From positions 40,382,201-40,446,200 of the forward strand of contig OY821771.1 of NCBI GenBank assembly GCA_963682175.1: a stretch of 64,000 nt of DNA, in the 5' to 3' direction. The notes below the pieces were generated by a model. That model did not search any database and was not told the origin of the DNA. It saw only the letters and a program-made list of their open reading frames with translations. Below are positions 1-9,846 of this stretch, piece after piece (within the stretch, counting starts at the first letter, position 1; each line of letters begins with the position of its first letter). This DNA comes from Triglochin maritima (lineage: Eukaryota > Streptophyta > Magnoliopsida > Alismatales > Juncaginaceae). The translations under genes were made by a program, and so were the position numbers.

Positions 1-193
1 TATTACGCCATCCCGAGTTATAGGTTGATGCGTATGGGTCATTTCTAGCATGGTTATACATGGCATTAACTTGGTCCCATTCCGCACAATCCTCCATTAC
101 ATGACCAGTCTGACCACATCTAGAGCACGGGATAGTTGAGGCTTGATTCACTCGATTTTGGGCTTGCAGCTCTAAACTTTCCATTCTGCGCAT
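1..193 (-). CDS. Partial nucleocapsid-protease reading frame, Athila/Tat-like element (copy 1)
   Basis: This is identical to 8750-8942, so it encodes the start of the nucleocapsid-protease frame. It includes the CCHC zinc knuckle (CX2CX4HX4C) and is cut off by the window edge. The rest of the protein, including the protease, should lie to the left of the window if the tandem array continues. It belongs to the same element body as the gag at 231-1097. Confidence 0.75.
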   Translation of the reverse strand, partial: MRRMESLELQAQNRVNQASTIPCSRCGQTGHVMEDCAEWDQVNAMYNHARNDPYASTYNSGWRN

Positions 194-230
194 AAGGGTA
201 GCTAGTTTTGCTTCAGCCGCTATGTTGGCA

Positions 231-1097
231 TCAACAGCTAAGACACGGTTTGGGTTGACTTGCTATTCTAGATCCAATACTCGGGTTAAGCGGTGTTCTA
301 GCATTGTCCCATTGCATACTATTTTCAGCTAATTCCTCGAGAAAAGTCCAGGCATCATTTTCATTTTTCGACATAAAATTCCCTTGGCTTACGGATTCTA
401 CCATAACTCTAGATGTGGGTGTCAATCCCTCATAAATAATTTGGCATAATTGCCATCTTGGAATTCCATGATGAGGGCATTGGGTCAGTACACTCTTAAA
501 TCTTTCTAGATAGGAATAGAACGGCTCGCTCTCTGACTGAACGAATGCAACAATTTCATTCCTAATCCTCATAGTCTTATGGTTGGGAAAATATTTTTTC
601 AGGAATACTTGAACAAACTCAGCCCAACTCCTAATAGATCTTTCGGCTAGACTATATAGCCATTTCTTAGCGTCGTCTTTTAGTGCCAGAGGCACAAATT
701 TCAGACGCACTGCCTCTTCAGGGATATGCTGGTATTGCATAAGAGAGCAGATTTCCTCAAATTCTCTAAGGAAGAGATATGGATCTTCCCTAGAGGTGAA
801 CTTAGGCAACATACTCATGTATTGTGCCTTAAGTTCGAAGTCGCGACCCAGTATGGTGGGCATAACGATGCACGATGGCTGAGCAGCCATCGCTGGATAG
901 CATCGATCCCTCAGAGTTATAGGTTGTGCAACAGGCGGGTCCACTACGTTCTCACCCATTGGATCCGGGTGAGGTGGTGCAACAGGTGGATTGGGGTTAA
1001 GTTCCAGACTGGAATCTAGATGAACTCGTGAGAGTCGATTACTCAAGTCCCGAATCCAAATCTGAGTGCACCGGGTTGAATCAATTTTTGAATTCAA
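231..1097 (-). CDS. Retrotransposon Gag protein, Athila/Tat-like (copy 1)
   Basis: This 288-codon frame carries the retrotransposon gag domain (the PF03732 type). The core, about residues 95-235, has PKF-SREDPYLFLREFEEI, LKDDAKKWLYSL and FLKKYFP. This is the usual pattern of Gag from Ty3/Gypsy elements of the Athila/Tat group. Gag forms the cytoplasmic virus-like particle. The frame ends at a TGA just where Gag should continue into the nucleocapsid. The continuation is in another frame (see 1-193), so a one-base frame break separates Gag from the downstream protein. The sequence is identical to 8980-9846. The start is the first Met; the N-terminal 60 residues are proline-rich and not conserved in any family I recognise. 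Confidence 0.85.
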   Translation of the reverse strand: MNSKIDSTRCTQIWIRDLSNRLSRVHLDSSLELNPNPPVAPPHPDPMGENVVDPPVAQPITLRDRCYPAMAAQPSCIVMPTILGRDFELKAQYMSMLPKFTSREDPYLFLREFEEICSLMQYQHIPEEAVRLKFVPLALKDDAKKWLYSLAERSIRSWAEFVQVFLKKYFPNHKTMRIRNEIVAFVQSESEPFYSYLERFKSVLTQCPHHGIPRWQLCQIIYEGLTPTSRVMVESVSQGNFMSKNENDAWTFLEELAENSMQWDNARTPLNPSIGSRIASQPKPCLSC

Positions 1098-3043
1098 ATT
1101 CGAAATTTAAATTCCAAATTTAATTTCAAGAATTAATTACAATTTTTTTTTTAATTTTCGTTTTTTTAATGTTTTTTTTTCCAAAAGGGAAACAAACAAT
1201 AGAATGGGGCAAGATGAGAAAGGAATCCTAATCTAGAGAATTTAGGTGAGAAGAGAAAGAAGACTCAGATGAGAAAGGAAACTTAACTCTAAAGATAGAA
1301 AAGATGGTTGGTCAGAAATTTCCTAAGAAAGCACGGTTCAAACAATCCTAGACCTAGTGTCACTTAAATCTAGACGACTCCTAACTGGTTGAGTCGAATT
1401 GATTCGCTTGATTCACCTCCCTCACTAATCAAACCAAATTGGCCAGGTAGTGTATAGCTAGTGGGGGCGCTTCCGACAGAGTCGGTGCCAATTAGACAAC
1501 CACTTCGCTTGGAAGACTTTCGTCAACACAAAAACACTTCCTAGACACCAAATTGAATTCGATCGGCTTCAGGTCATAGCAAGTCAAACCAATTCTTCTC
1601 CTTAATTGAGTCCGAGTCCTTAGGGGCCAATGTCTAATTGATTTTAAATTTTAAGGCTTGGGTGACACTTTAGGATTGTGATTTGTGGGCCACGGAAGGG
1701 TGATGAAATCCCCACCGTATCTTTTCCTACGGAGTTGCCCTTAAGATAGTTTAACTTAGATCTAACAAAGATAGTCAAACAATGGTCTTTTTAATGGGGG
1801 CAATTGCAAGGTTGTATGCAAATTAAATTATATGCTTAAATGCAATCGTTAAAAACCGCGATACGTACCTTGCCTCCAGCACTCTTCAACAGAAATTGAT
1901 TTGCAAGAATTTAGCAAGAATAATGCAAACAAAACATTATATGATGCATGCACTAAGGTCTTTCTAATTTTGCGAATTTTAGGTCAGACCGGTCTCCGAA
2001 ACGTTCGACCGTTTTGTCCATTTTTTGCCTTTATCAAAATTTTGATTTATATCCAACAAAATTCGATCATTTGGGTTTTTAGCAAATTCATATATCATGT
2101 AACATATTATCATATGTAATGTCAAACTATTACACCCCGTAATACGTACATCTCATTTGAATTTATAATTCTAACTATGTCATTTTTCACGACATATCGA
2201 TTTTATCGATTCACCACGTGTATGCTATTTCACATGAAACCCGGTACATCATATGAAAACAAAATCAAGCTTCTTGTTTCCCAATTTTGTTGTGTGGCCT
2301 ATAAGAGGATCTACGTTATATTGACAATGATATTAAACACTTAATATCACAAATTATAAACGGTATCTAGCTACACATTATAGTTATCAAATTAATTAGC
2401 AAAGATGTTTTGTTCACTCGAACTAAACACGGTCCATTTAGTGATGTATGAACATCACTTGTGTCTATCTCTTGCCTCATGATATTAAGAATATTATATA
2501 AAGTAGAAATGTGTCATCTTGTATTATATATTCATGTTTTGATCTTTTAAGCTAATTATAAATATGTAATTTAACACAAGTCACATTGTGCACATTATAT
2601 TTTCGCTTTATCAAGGGACCCACTAATATCGTTATTCAAGTAAAGATGAACAATGATAATCTTTTGACGAGCTATCTTTTCCAGCACAAATCGTGCTCAA
2701 TTAACTATTGTCTTTATAACTATGCTCATTGATAGATTTTGAAAATAATCAAATTAAACACTTCTCATGTGAAAAACCAGAAGTCTCGTATCTTAGGATT
2801 CAAGACACAATGAAACATTAATGACACATACCACAATTCCATAATGTTTCACTTGCTAGGTTTATTCAATATATAAAAGTAACAATTTTCCTCTTTTATT
2901 TACTCGTATCATTAAATATTTGAAAAACTACAACTTTCTTTAACCAACACGAAAATCTTATCTCGGTAATTAATGATCCATGTCAATTATCATGATTGTG
3001 AATTACTTTTGATTTATTTAAACTATTATCTTTCAAAGCTATA
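1098..3043 (-). mobile_element. Non-coding retroelement leader and AT-rich repeat DNA
   Basis: No gene is visible. The part nearest gag (1098-1900) looks like the untranslated leader of the gag element on the minus strand, with purine-rich and homopolymer T tracts. I could not place a convincing primer-binding site or 5' LTR. A stretch near 1470-1490 reads TTGGCACCGACTC on the minus strand, faintly like a tRNA-Asp-type primer site, but no LTR ending in CA precedes it. From about 2100 the DNA is AT-rich and probably part of a Copia-type LTR. An identical copy lies at 9847-11792. Confidence 0.5.
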
Positions 3044-3174
3044 CAGTTAAGGATCAAGAGTCTATTCCTTAACACTTCCAAAAGATAAATACATTAATTA
3101 AGGAACAAAATATTTGCATATGCAATTCGTAATAATTGACATATAAAAGTAAAACTTTTAGAACATATTCCTAC
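3044..3174 (+). repeat. Fragment related to the solo LTR at 27948-28470
   Basis: This block matches the right end of the solo LTR (28340-28470) at an estimated three quarters identity by eye. Shared landmarks are GTTAAGGA-CAAGAG, ATAATTGACAT and AAAAGTAAAACTTTTAGAACA. It is therefore probably part of an LTR of the same Copia-like family. I could not fix its left border or find a target duplication. The second copy lies at 11793-11923. Confidence 0.55.
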
Positions 3175-3233
3175 GATGATGTTCTCGTTGAAGTCCAACA
3201 ATTAGATTTGACTAATTAGATTAATGTCGTACG

Positions 3234-4200
3234 TTTTTTTTTTGAATAAGAAGGTAATATGCATTAGATAGAAGGTAAGCATAAACACGACCACCTTAAA
3301 ATTAGGTTACAAAACCAGATAATGTCAACTATGGAGCCCATTATGGTTGTTACAACATACAACCAAAACACGACCTTTGTGGTTGAACACAAGGAGAATG
3401 CATCCAAGATCTAAGCTTCAGATGGTGCCACTTTCTGCAGGAGGACTCCACATGCTATAAAGAACCTAAGACGTTCTTCAGCCTCCTCATCACGCATGTG
3501 CTGCTGAACCGCCCAGTCATGCATGCATCCCATCATCGTTCTCGGGCGCCCTCTGGATTTCATCGACTTCCGAAGCACGAGTATAGTCGACAGTAGAAAT
3601 GTTGGCAACGTGGGTCGTGTGCATGAGTCTGTTTGGAGTGGGAGTCTATGTAGCAGCAGTTAAGCGATATGTTATCATGTCCGCCCTTAGTGCTTAGTTT
3701 TCGGTTCTCACACGCTTTATGCAAGCTTGAGAGACTTGTTTCGCTCCTATTTTCTTTGAACTTGCCCAATATATCATTGTTTCAAAGCAAGCATTCATTA
3801 TATGTTCAAACGACCATAAAATGTGATTGTTCCTCTCGCGCCAAACCACCCGACACAATACATTCCATTCCATTTTCAATAAATTGAGTTGATTGTTAAC
3901 ACCTAAACATAACTAATTATTTATACCAGGTGGTAAATTAAGATCAATTAGAGAGAAAAATTCCCAAAACGGTTGAATGAATCCCAATGAATAAACATAT
4001 GCTCTAGAGATTCATTGTGCACACCAAATAGCCCACATTTGGGTCTATTCCCAGGTCTCATTAAACGAGGTCATCTTTAGTTAGTAATCGGTTTTCATAT
4101 AATAACCAATTAAATATTTTGACCTTAATCGTGCCGATAGCTTTCTAGACATCATCAAATAATGGGTAGAGACATCCACGGTCATTAAGCAATTTATATA
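3234..4200 (-). mobile_element. 5'-truncated LINE, 3' end of ORF2
   Basis: The plus-strand T run at 3234-3243 is the poly(A) tail of a minus-strand LINE. Upstream of it on the minus strand, the frame at 3694-3879 reads VVWRERNNHILWSFEH. This is the conserved C-terminal tail that follows the zinc-binding (zf-RVT) region of plant L1-type ORF2. The region at 3940-4080 encodes a degenerate zf-RVT (CGLFGVHNESLEHMF), separated by frame breaks. Only the last kilobase is present, as expected for incomplete target-primed reverse transcription. It is a non-functional fossil, and I found no clear target duplication. The second copy is at about 11983-12949. Confidence 0.75.
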
Positions 4201-4300
4201 TTTTTTTTGTTGTGTAATTCCTTTTTTGTGAGGTTTCATCTTTCTCTTGTCGGGTCTTGTTGTTGAAAAAAAAGAGAGTATAATTTCGTTATATTGTTAT

Positions 4301-4956
4301 TGTTAGAACCTAATCCCTATTTAGGGACTAATCAAGTTTATGGTTTGGCTAATGGTTTTTTGTGACTTAGGTGGACAAGTGATGTCATGGTTTGGGGGGG
4401 GGGGGGGGGGGGTTGAGGTGTGCGGTTGTAGTGGAGGTTGACGGGGTGTTGGGTTCAAAAGAGTGCATGTACTATTATCTTCTCTTCTGATCTCACTTTC
4501 TCATCTCTCTCAGCTCTCTGAAGCTCCAGCGAGTGGTGAGCAACGTCGAGCAAGGGAGCGCTGCATATTTGTCGAGGAGCTCGTGCGACAAGGGTTGCCG
4601 GGTGCGAGTTGGTGAGGTAGAAATCGTCGACGACATTGGGAGCTTCGACGAGCGTAGAAAAGGTATGTCAAGTTCAATGAGATGTTCACACAAGGTATAT
4701 GAGTGGTCCAAGGTCGGAGACCTCGTCGATATCAAGCTGCAGCAAAGTTGCAACACTGGAACGATCGACCGAAGTTGGCTTTGGTCGACCAGTCGTAATG
4801 TAAATGTGAGATTATTACCTGCATTGGTCAAATGATGTCTCTTGATGGTCGACCAGTTGTACTTGATTTTGCGGTAAGAAGAAGACTCTGTTATTTTTTG
4901 TCAAAGGAGACCCTTTGTCGTTCAACCGATTGGATCTAAAGTAAGTCGGTCGGGAC
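4301..4956. mobile_element. Left part of a nested Tekay-like solo LTR (layer G1)
   Basis: This begins TGTTAGAACCTAATCCC, matching the LTR starts at 31063 (TGTTAAATCC) and 36792 (TGTAATAACC). It carries the same landmarks as those LTRs: AAAAGGTATG after a CT-rich leader, then GGTCGACC-type palindromes. It stops at 4956 where the Athila-like LTR begins. The sequence resumes at 14904 after that insertion. Flanking bases GTTAT (4296-4300) and ATTAT (17677-17681) are a plausible, slightly mutated 5-bp target duplication for the whole G1 LTR. The second copy of this left part is at 13050-13714. Confidence 0.75.
4394..4412 (+). repeat. G run, 19 nt
   Basis: An uninterrupted run of 19 G within the G1 LTR. 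The matching run in the second copy (13143-13170) is 28 G. This is the largest length difference between the two duplicated units apart from the 13-bp indel. Confidence 0.95.
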
Positions 4957-6153
4957 TGTTGAGAATTAAATTTATACCGCAAGTGCACGGTGTCAATGAA
5001 GACGTGGCAAATACGGGTCGAACACAAGGAGGGAGAGATTTGTTATTTTCGTGATTTTCGATTAAGGAGAAGAAGGAGAGAAGAAATAATTGGGTTTTGA
5101 GATTTTTGGATTTTAATTATCTAAAGCAAGAAGGAAGAACAATTAAAACTAAAACAAGAACAAAGATGGTGAATTCCGTTGGGTGGAGGTTTAGATTTAA
5201 GGTTTAGATTAGAGAATTCTGAAACTTATAATAAATCACATTAGTTATAAAGCATTACATGATAAATGATTTAACATAAACTCAAGTAATCAAAACATAC
5301 TAATACGAAATTAAAATAATAACTTTATTCTCTTCTCATCACCCTAAATCCGTCACCCCCACCCTTTGGAAAGAGTTAGAAACTCATAGAGGGAGGAAGA
5401 AGGGGTCCTAGAGGCATTACAAAAGAAAACTAAAAACACAAAATAAAAGAAACAGAATTTTATTGCTAAATTATGGAACAAAAGGAAGAACTCCTCACAA
5501 CATCGTTCTCGGGACTATTTATAGCCGATACAAGGGACCTAAGCATGAAATAAGAAAGTACACGCGTCAACACGCAACCGGTAAAATTTTTAGAGCATGG
5601 ATCTACTTTGGTGCGGCGGATTCGCCGCAATTTGCTCTTGAGGTGCGGCGGAATCGCCACCTTTTTGGCTCAGAATCGACCCGGATTTTTCCTGTGTGTT
5701 TATGGTATGATTTCAATGTCATTTGCGCGTCTGGATTGATTCTTGCATATCTTTGGAGATCCGAATTAATTTCTTCATATATTTGGAGATCCACATTGAT
5801 TTTTCTTTATATTTTCTCCATAATAATAAAAGCTACTCGTGATTTGCAATTAGGTCCTTCACTTTTTGCAATTAAGTCCCCGGCTACTTTTGTGCTTAAG
5901 TCATTGTTCTTTTCGTAATTAGGTCTTGAATGCTTTTATGCTTGGATACATTTCCATTTGAAGCCCGATAAACTTGAACTTGGTCTTTATGATAGAAACG
6001 AGTCTTTTGTACGCGTTTATGCTCGGGATGTGGGTAAATTGCATTCAGGTCCCTGTATTCTGTAAATAAGACTAAACACATACCTTAGTAGCATTTATTG
6101 ATGTAAAAGTAATCTAAATGAAAGACATATGATGCAATGTATGCAATGCATCA
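4957..6153 (-). mobile_element. 3' LTR of the Athila/Tat-like gag-protease element
   Basis: This 1197-bp LTR runs from TGTTGAGAATTAAAT to AATGCATCA on the plus strand. On the minus strand it starts TGATGCATTG and ends ...GTGCACTTGCGG...CTCAACA; that end motif is one I recall from Athila/Tat LTRs just before the primer site. Immediately outside the minus-strand start is a polypurine tract, which fixes this copy as the 3' LTR. The other flank is host DNA ending GGGAC (4952-4956). A sister copy at 13715-14898 is 1184 bp, differing by a 13-bp indel and one substitution. A TTTAGATT-type short duplication near 5190-5215 accounts for the indel. Confidence 0.85.
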
Positions 6154-6192
6154 AATACCCCCACACCTAGATTTTGCTAGTCCCTAGCAAAA
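6154..6192 (-). other. Polypurine tract and adjoining stem-loop
   Basis: On the minus strand the sequence TAGGTGTGGGGGTATT abuts the LTR start. This is a polypurine tract, the primer for plus-strand DNA synthesis. Just upstream is a perfect 9-bp inverted repeat (TTTTGCTAG / CTAGCAAAA) with a 3-nt loop. A second TAGGTGTGGGGGGG motif lies at about 7165-7185, giving two tract-like sites about 1 kb apart. Confidence 0.75.
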
Positions 6193-7268
6193 CAGAAGAT
6201 ACGAAAAATAAAAACAGGGAAATCCTCACTCACTTTCGTAGGAATCACGGTTGCACTTAGCATGTGCAACAAGCCTTTAAACCTCCTTGTTGCCAAGGAG
6301 GAGGAGTGTTGTCTCCTGAGGGTTTTCAGCGGATATACCCACAAAATCCTAAATCAACGTTTCATTAATAGTTCTCAATATCCCTACCTCAACCTTATAC
6401 ATCTCACTAAGAATTTTTGCATGCTCATTATATGAATCTAACTCATTAAAAATATGACTTGGTCTTTGTTCCTCCAACATTCACACCACTAACCCTTCTA
6501 CACATGTTTATCACTTGAATTATTTTGCACGCCTCCTCTGGTGGTGAAGTATCATTCGGATCAACCATGGCATGGATCATTCTTTTAGCTTTGGGCCTTG
6601 AGTATTATTATTATTATTTTTTCTTTTCTTTTCTTCCGTGATTCAACACATTTACTTTTTGACACTTTTACCCTTTTGCATTCGTGTAGCGAGTTTGGTC
6701 GATAATCCCGAGCTGGTAGACTCAAGTTACCGGGTTTCAAGATACCCCTACGGACCAGTGACTCAAAGGCTTGGGCTTTTGTAATCATTTTGCAAAATGT
6801 GTTTTCTTCACTTTATTCCTTTATTTTTATTTTTATTTTCCTCAAGGCTTAATTGCTATTAGAAGTCCACACTTCCCGGTATATTTTCCTCAACCTCTGC
6901 TTTTTATCAACCACTTCAAAGATTTGATTCATTCAATTTAAGTGCATACATGTCTTAAAGGGCAATGGGTTATTTCTTTGGAACTTAGATTTATGTCACA
7001 ATTTCTACAAGCAGAACTATATAATAAGGAACAAAAACTCAATGCAATTTGTACACGGGTTTTAGCAGTTCAATCTTAAGCTATGTCATGAAACATTAAT
7101 TTTTTTATTTTTTATTTTTTTTAAATAAAAGACAGAATATATAGATAAATATATACATAAACACCCCCCCACACCTAAATCATGCATTGTCCTCAATGTA
7201 TGCAAATATAAAGCAAATGCACTTATTACCTTGGTGAATTGCGGTGGAAGGATGGAATTTGCTCAAAG
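6193..7268 (-). other. 3' untranslated part of the gag-protease element; no pol
   Basis: The space between the protease stop codon and the 3' LTR is only about 1.1 kb. It contains no reverse transcriptase, RNase H or integrase motif in any frame I could read. It is AT-rich and has the extra polypurine-like motif near 7165-7185, preceded on the minus strand by TTGAGGACAATGCATGA, a sequence typical of the 3' untranslated region after integrase in Athila-type elements. The pol domains therefore appear to be deleted cleanly rather than scattered. Confidence 0.65.
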
Positions 7269-8942
7269 TCAACCATAGTCAGAACTGGATTGAATGACAC
7301 CATATTGGTGCATGTATCCAGTTGAATTGTTCCTCATGTTGCAATGAGCATCCCGAGTTACAGGTTTCACACCCCTCACATAAATTGGTTCTCTTATTTG
7401 CTCGAGTGACGGTGGGTGTGTAGATGAATTACTCCCCCTTTTCTCATTTGATTTTTGATTTTGTGATGATTTATTTGATTCAGAAATCTTATAGATACGT
7501 GATCTCATCACAACATCACTTTGATTGCATACTATTTCTGGTTCATTATCCACATGAAAGATATTAAATTCAGCTTTTAAGTTTCCAAAAGATAGTTGCA
7601 TGAGCCCATTTCGGCAATTTATCAAAGCTTCAGAAGTGGCTAAAAAGGGTCTGCCTAGTATTACAGGGATTTGTCTCTTAGGATCTACAACAGGTGCGGT
7701 ATCTAGTACGACAAAATCCACTGGGTAAATGAAGTCACCCACCTTGATCAAAACGTCCTCGACTAAACCTCTTGGTTTCTTAGTTGAGCAATCAGCAAAT
7801 TGAAGGGTTGTCTTAGAGGGTTTTAATGGACCAAGGTTGAGTTGTTCGTAGACAGAGAATGGGAGTAGGTTAACACTAGCACCAAGGTCTAGAAGGGCTT
7901 TGTTGATAAAAGTATCTCCTATTGCACATGAAATTGTGGGACATCCAGGATCCTTATATTTTATGGGAGATGTGTTGGACAAAATAGAACTTATGTTTGC
8001 AGTTAAGAATGCCTTCTTTGGTACATTTGTTTTTCTCTTTTTAGTGCACAAATCTTTTAAGAATTTAGCATAAGCAGGTATTTGTTGAATCATGTCTAAG
8101 AGTGGAATGTTCACCTTAACTTGCTTAAATACTTCCAAGATTTTCTCTATTTGTGCACTTGAGTTCTTTTTGAGTCTATTGGGAAATGGGACTTTAGGGA
8201 CATAGACTCGCTCAGGTTCAGGTTGAGCTACTGGTTCAGATTGAGTAGGTGGGGTGGGCGTTTCAGATTGGACGTCGGGTTCAATGGTTAGGTCATATGT
8301 GGCAGTTTGATGGATAGATTGATTAGACGTTCTAGGATTTACCACATTATTATCAATCTGTCTTCCGGACCGTAATGATACTACAACATTTATTTGTTGG
8401 AACGGTCCTTCTTCATTAACCATTTGAACCGGTCTAGGGTTGTTATTTCCTGAAGGTGCTTGATATGATTGATATGAATTATTAGATCTAGGGTTCACCT
8501 CAGGTTGACTTGGAAACCGACCCTTTTCTCTTTCACCTACTATTTGTGCTAGTTGACTGACTTGTGTCTCTAGCCTTTGGAAGGTCTGGTTGGTTGTTTG
8601 TATAAAAGTTTTCATCAAATTTTCCAAGCTTGTCAACCTAACCTCATGATCGTTATTGTTACTAAACCCAGATGATGTATTATTTTGGTTATACGGGTTT
8701 GGTTGTTGTCTAGGAGGTTGACCTTGTAGGTTTGATGAGAAATTGGAATTATTACGCCATCCCGAGTTATAGGTTGATGCGTATGGGTCATTTCTAGCAT
8801 GGTTATACATGGCATTAACTTGGTCCCATTCCGCACAATCCTCCATTACATGACCAGTCTGACCACATCTAGAGCACGGGATAGTTGAGGCTTGATTCAC
8901 TCGATTTTGGGCTTGCAGCTCTAAACTTTCCATTCTGCGCAT
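7269..8942 (-). CDS. Nucleocapsid-protease polyprotein of Athila/Tat-like element
   Basis: The frame has 557 codons from the first Met. A CCHC zinc knuckle (CX2CX4HX4C) sits at residues 23-36 and would bind genomic RNA. A long low-complexity linker rich in Asn, Gln and Ser follows (about 45-260). The retropepsin-like protease has LLDLGASVNLLP with the putative catalytic Asp near residue 352; the D-L-G-A-S form is common in the Athila group, where most retroelements have D-T/S-G. A second protease landmark, VILGRPFL, follows about 75 residues later. The protein stops soon afterwards with no reverse transcriptase. The frame also stays open upstream of the first Met and overlaps the end of gag (8980-9846) in a different frame, so it probably was once the C-terminal part of one Gag-Pol protein. 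Confidence 0.85.
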   Translation of the reverse strand: MRRMESLELQAQNRVNQASTIPCSRCGQTGHVMEDCAEWDQVNAMYNHARNDPYASTYNSGWRNNSNFSSNLQGQPPRQQPNPYNQNNTSSGFSNNNDHEVRLTSLENLMKTFIQTTNQTFQRLETQVSQLAQIVGEREKGRFPSQPEVNPRSNNSYQSYQAPSGNNNPRPVQMVNEEGPFQQINVVVSLRSGRQIDNNVVNPRTSNQSIHQTATYDLTIEPDVQSETPTPPTQSEPVAQPEPERVYVPKVPFPNRLKKNSSAQIEKILEVFKQVKVNIPLLDMIQQIPAYAKFLKDLCTKKRKTNVPKKAFLTANISSILSNTSPIKYKDPGCPTISCAIGDTFINKALLDLGASVNLLPFSVYEQLNLGPLKPSKTTLQFADCSTKKPRGLVEDVLIKVGDFIYPVDFVVLDTAPVVDPKRQIPVILGRPFLATSEALINCRNGLMQLSFGNLKAEFNIFHVDNEPEIVCNQSDVVMRSRIYKISESNKSSQNQKSNEKRGSNSSTHPPSLEQIREPIYVRGVKPVTRDAHCNMRNNSTGYMHQYGVIQSSSDYG

Positions 8943-8979
8943 AAGGGTAGCTAGTTTTGCTTCAGCCGCTATGTTGGCA

Positions 8980-9846
8980 TCAACAGCTAAGACACGGTTT
9001 GGGTTGACTTGCTATTCTAGATCCAATACTCGGGTTAAGCGGTGTTCTAGCATTGTCCCATTGCATACTATTTTCAGCTAATTCCTCGAGAAAAGTCCAG
9101 GCATCATTTTCATTTTTCGACATAAAATTCCCTTGGCTTACGGATTCTACCATAACTCTAGATGTGGGTGTCAATCCCTCATAAATAATTTGGCATAATT
9201 GCCATCTTGGAATTCCATGATGAGGGCATTGGGTCAGTACACTCTTAAATCTTTCTAGATAGGAATAGAACGGCTCGCTCTCTGACTGAACGAATGCAAC
9301 AATTTCATTCCTAATCCTCATAGTCTTATGGTTGGGAAAATATTTTTTCAGGAATACTTGAACAAACTCAGCCCAACTCCTAATAGATCTTTCGGCTAGA
9401 CTATATAGCCATTTCTTAGCGTCGTCTTTTAGTGCCAGAGGCACAAATTTCAGACGCACTGCCTCTTCAGGGATATGCTGGTATTGCATAAGAGAGCAGA
9501 TTTCCTCAAATTCTCTAAGGAAGAGATATGGATCTTCCCTAGAGGTGAACTTAGGCAACATACTCATGTATTGTGCCTTAAGTTCGAAGTCGCGACCCAG
9601 TATGGTGGGCATAACGATGCACGATGGCTGAGCAGCCATCGCTGGATAGCATCGATCCCTCAGAGTTATAGGTTGTGCAACAGGCGGGTCCACTACGTTC
9701 TCACCCATTGGATCCGGGTGAGGTGGTGCAACAGGTGGATTGGGGTTAAGTTCCAGACTGGAATCTAGATGAACTCGTGAGAGTCGATTACTCAAGTCCC
9801 GAATCCAAATCTGAGTGCACCGGGTTGAATCAATTTTTGAATTCAA
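8980..9846 (-). CDS. Retrotransposon Gag protein, Athila/Tat-like (copy 2)
   Basis: The protein is identical to 231-1097: 288 residues with the Ty3/Gypsy gag domain at about 95-235. In this copy the downstream nucleocapsid-protease frame is fully visible. Around 9004-9014 the minus strand reads CAACCCAAACCG. The gag frame reads CCC-AAA-CCG and stops 15 bases later. Skipping one A would give CCC-AAC-CGT and continue into the frame that reaches the zinc knuckle. Either an extra base broke the gene or the elements use +1 recoding here. A single indel is the simpler view, fixed before the tandem duplication because both copies share it. Confidence 0.85.
   Translation of the reverse strand: MNSKIDSTRCTQIWIRDLSNRLSRVHLDSSLELNPNPPVAPPHPDPMGENVVDPPVAQPITLRDRCYPAMAAQPSCIVMPTILGRDFELKAQYMSMLPKFTSREDPYLFLREFEEICSLMQYQHIPEEAVRLKFVPLALKDDAKKWLYSLAERSIRSWAEFVQVFLKKYFPNHKTMRIRNEIVAFVQSESEPFYSYLERFKSVLTQCPHHGIPRWQLCQIIYEGLTPTSRVMVESVSQGNFMSKNENDAWTFLEELAENSMQWDNARTPLNPSIGSRIASQPKPCLSC

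Larger units (their letters stand above)
1..6153. repeat. Left copy of an 8.75-kb tandem duplication (cut by window start)
   Basis: This stretch recurs at 8750-14898 with a constant offset of 8749 up to the G run at 4394. The only differences I can see are one G/A change near 4275, a G run of 19 versus 28, a 13-bp indel near 5200 and one C/A change near 5605. It carries, left to right, a gag gene (minus strand), a non-coding leader, a Copia-like fragment, a LINE 3' fragment, the left part of a Tekay-type solo LTR and an Athila-like LTR. The right border is exact: after 6153 the sequence enters the polypurine tract of the gag-protease element, whereas after 14898 it enters host DNA beginning GGGAC. 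The left border lies outside the window. Confidence 0.95.

Noticed and set aside
1470..1500. Primer-binding site for the gag element (TTGGCACCGACTC on the minus strand)
   Set aside because: Resemblance to the tRNA-Asp-type site is weak and no LTR end precedes it, so it is only mentioned as a possibility.
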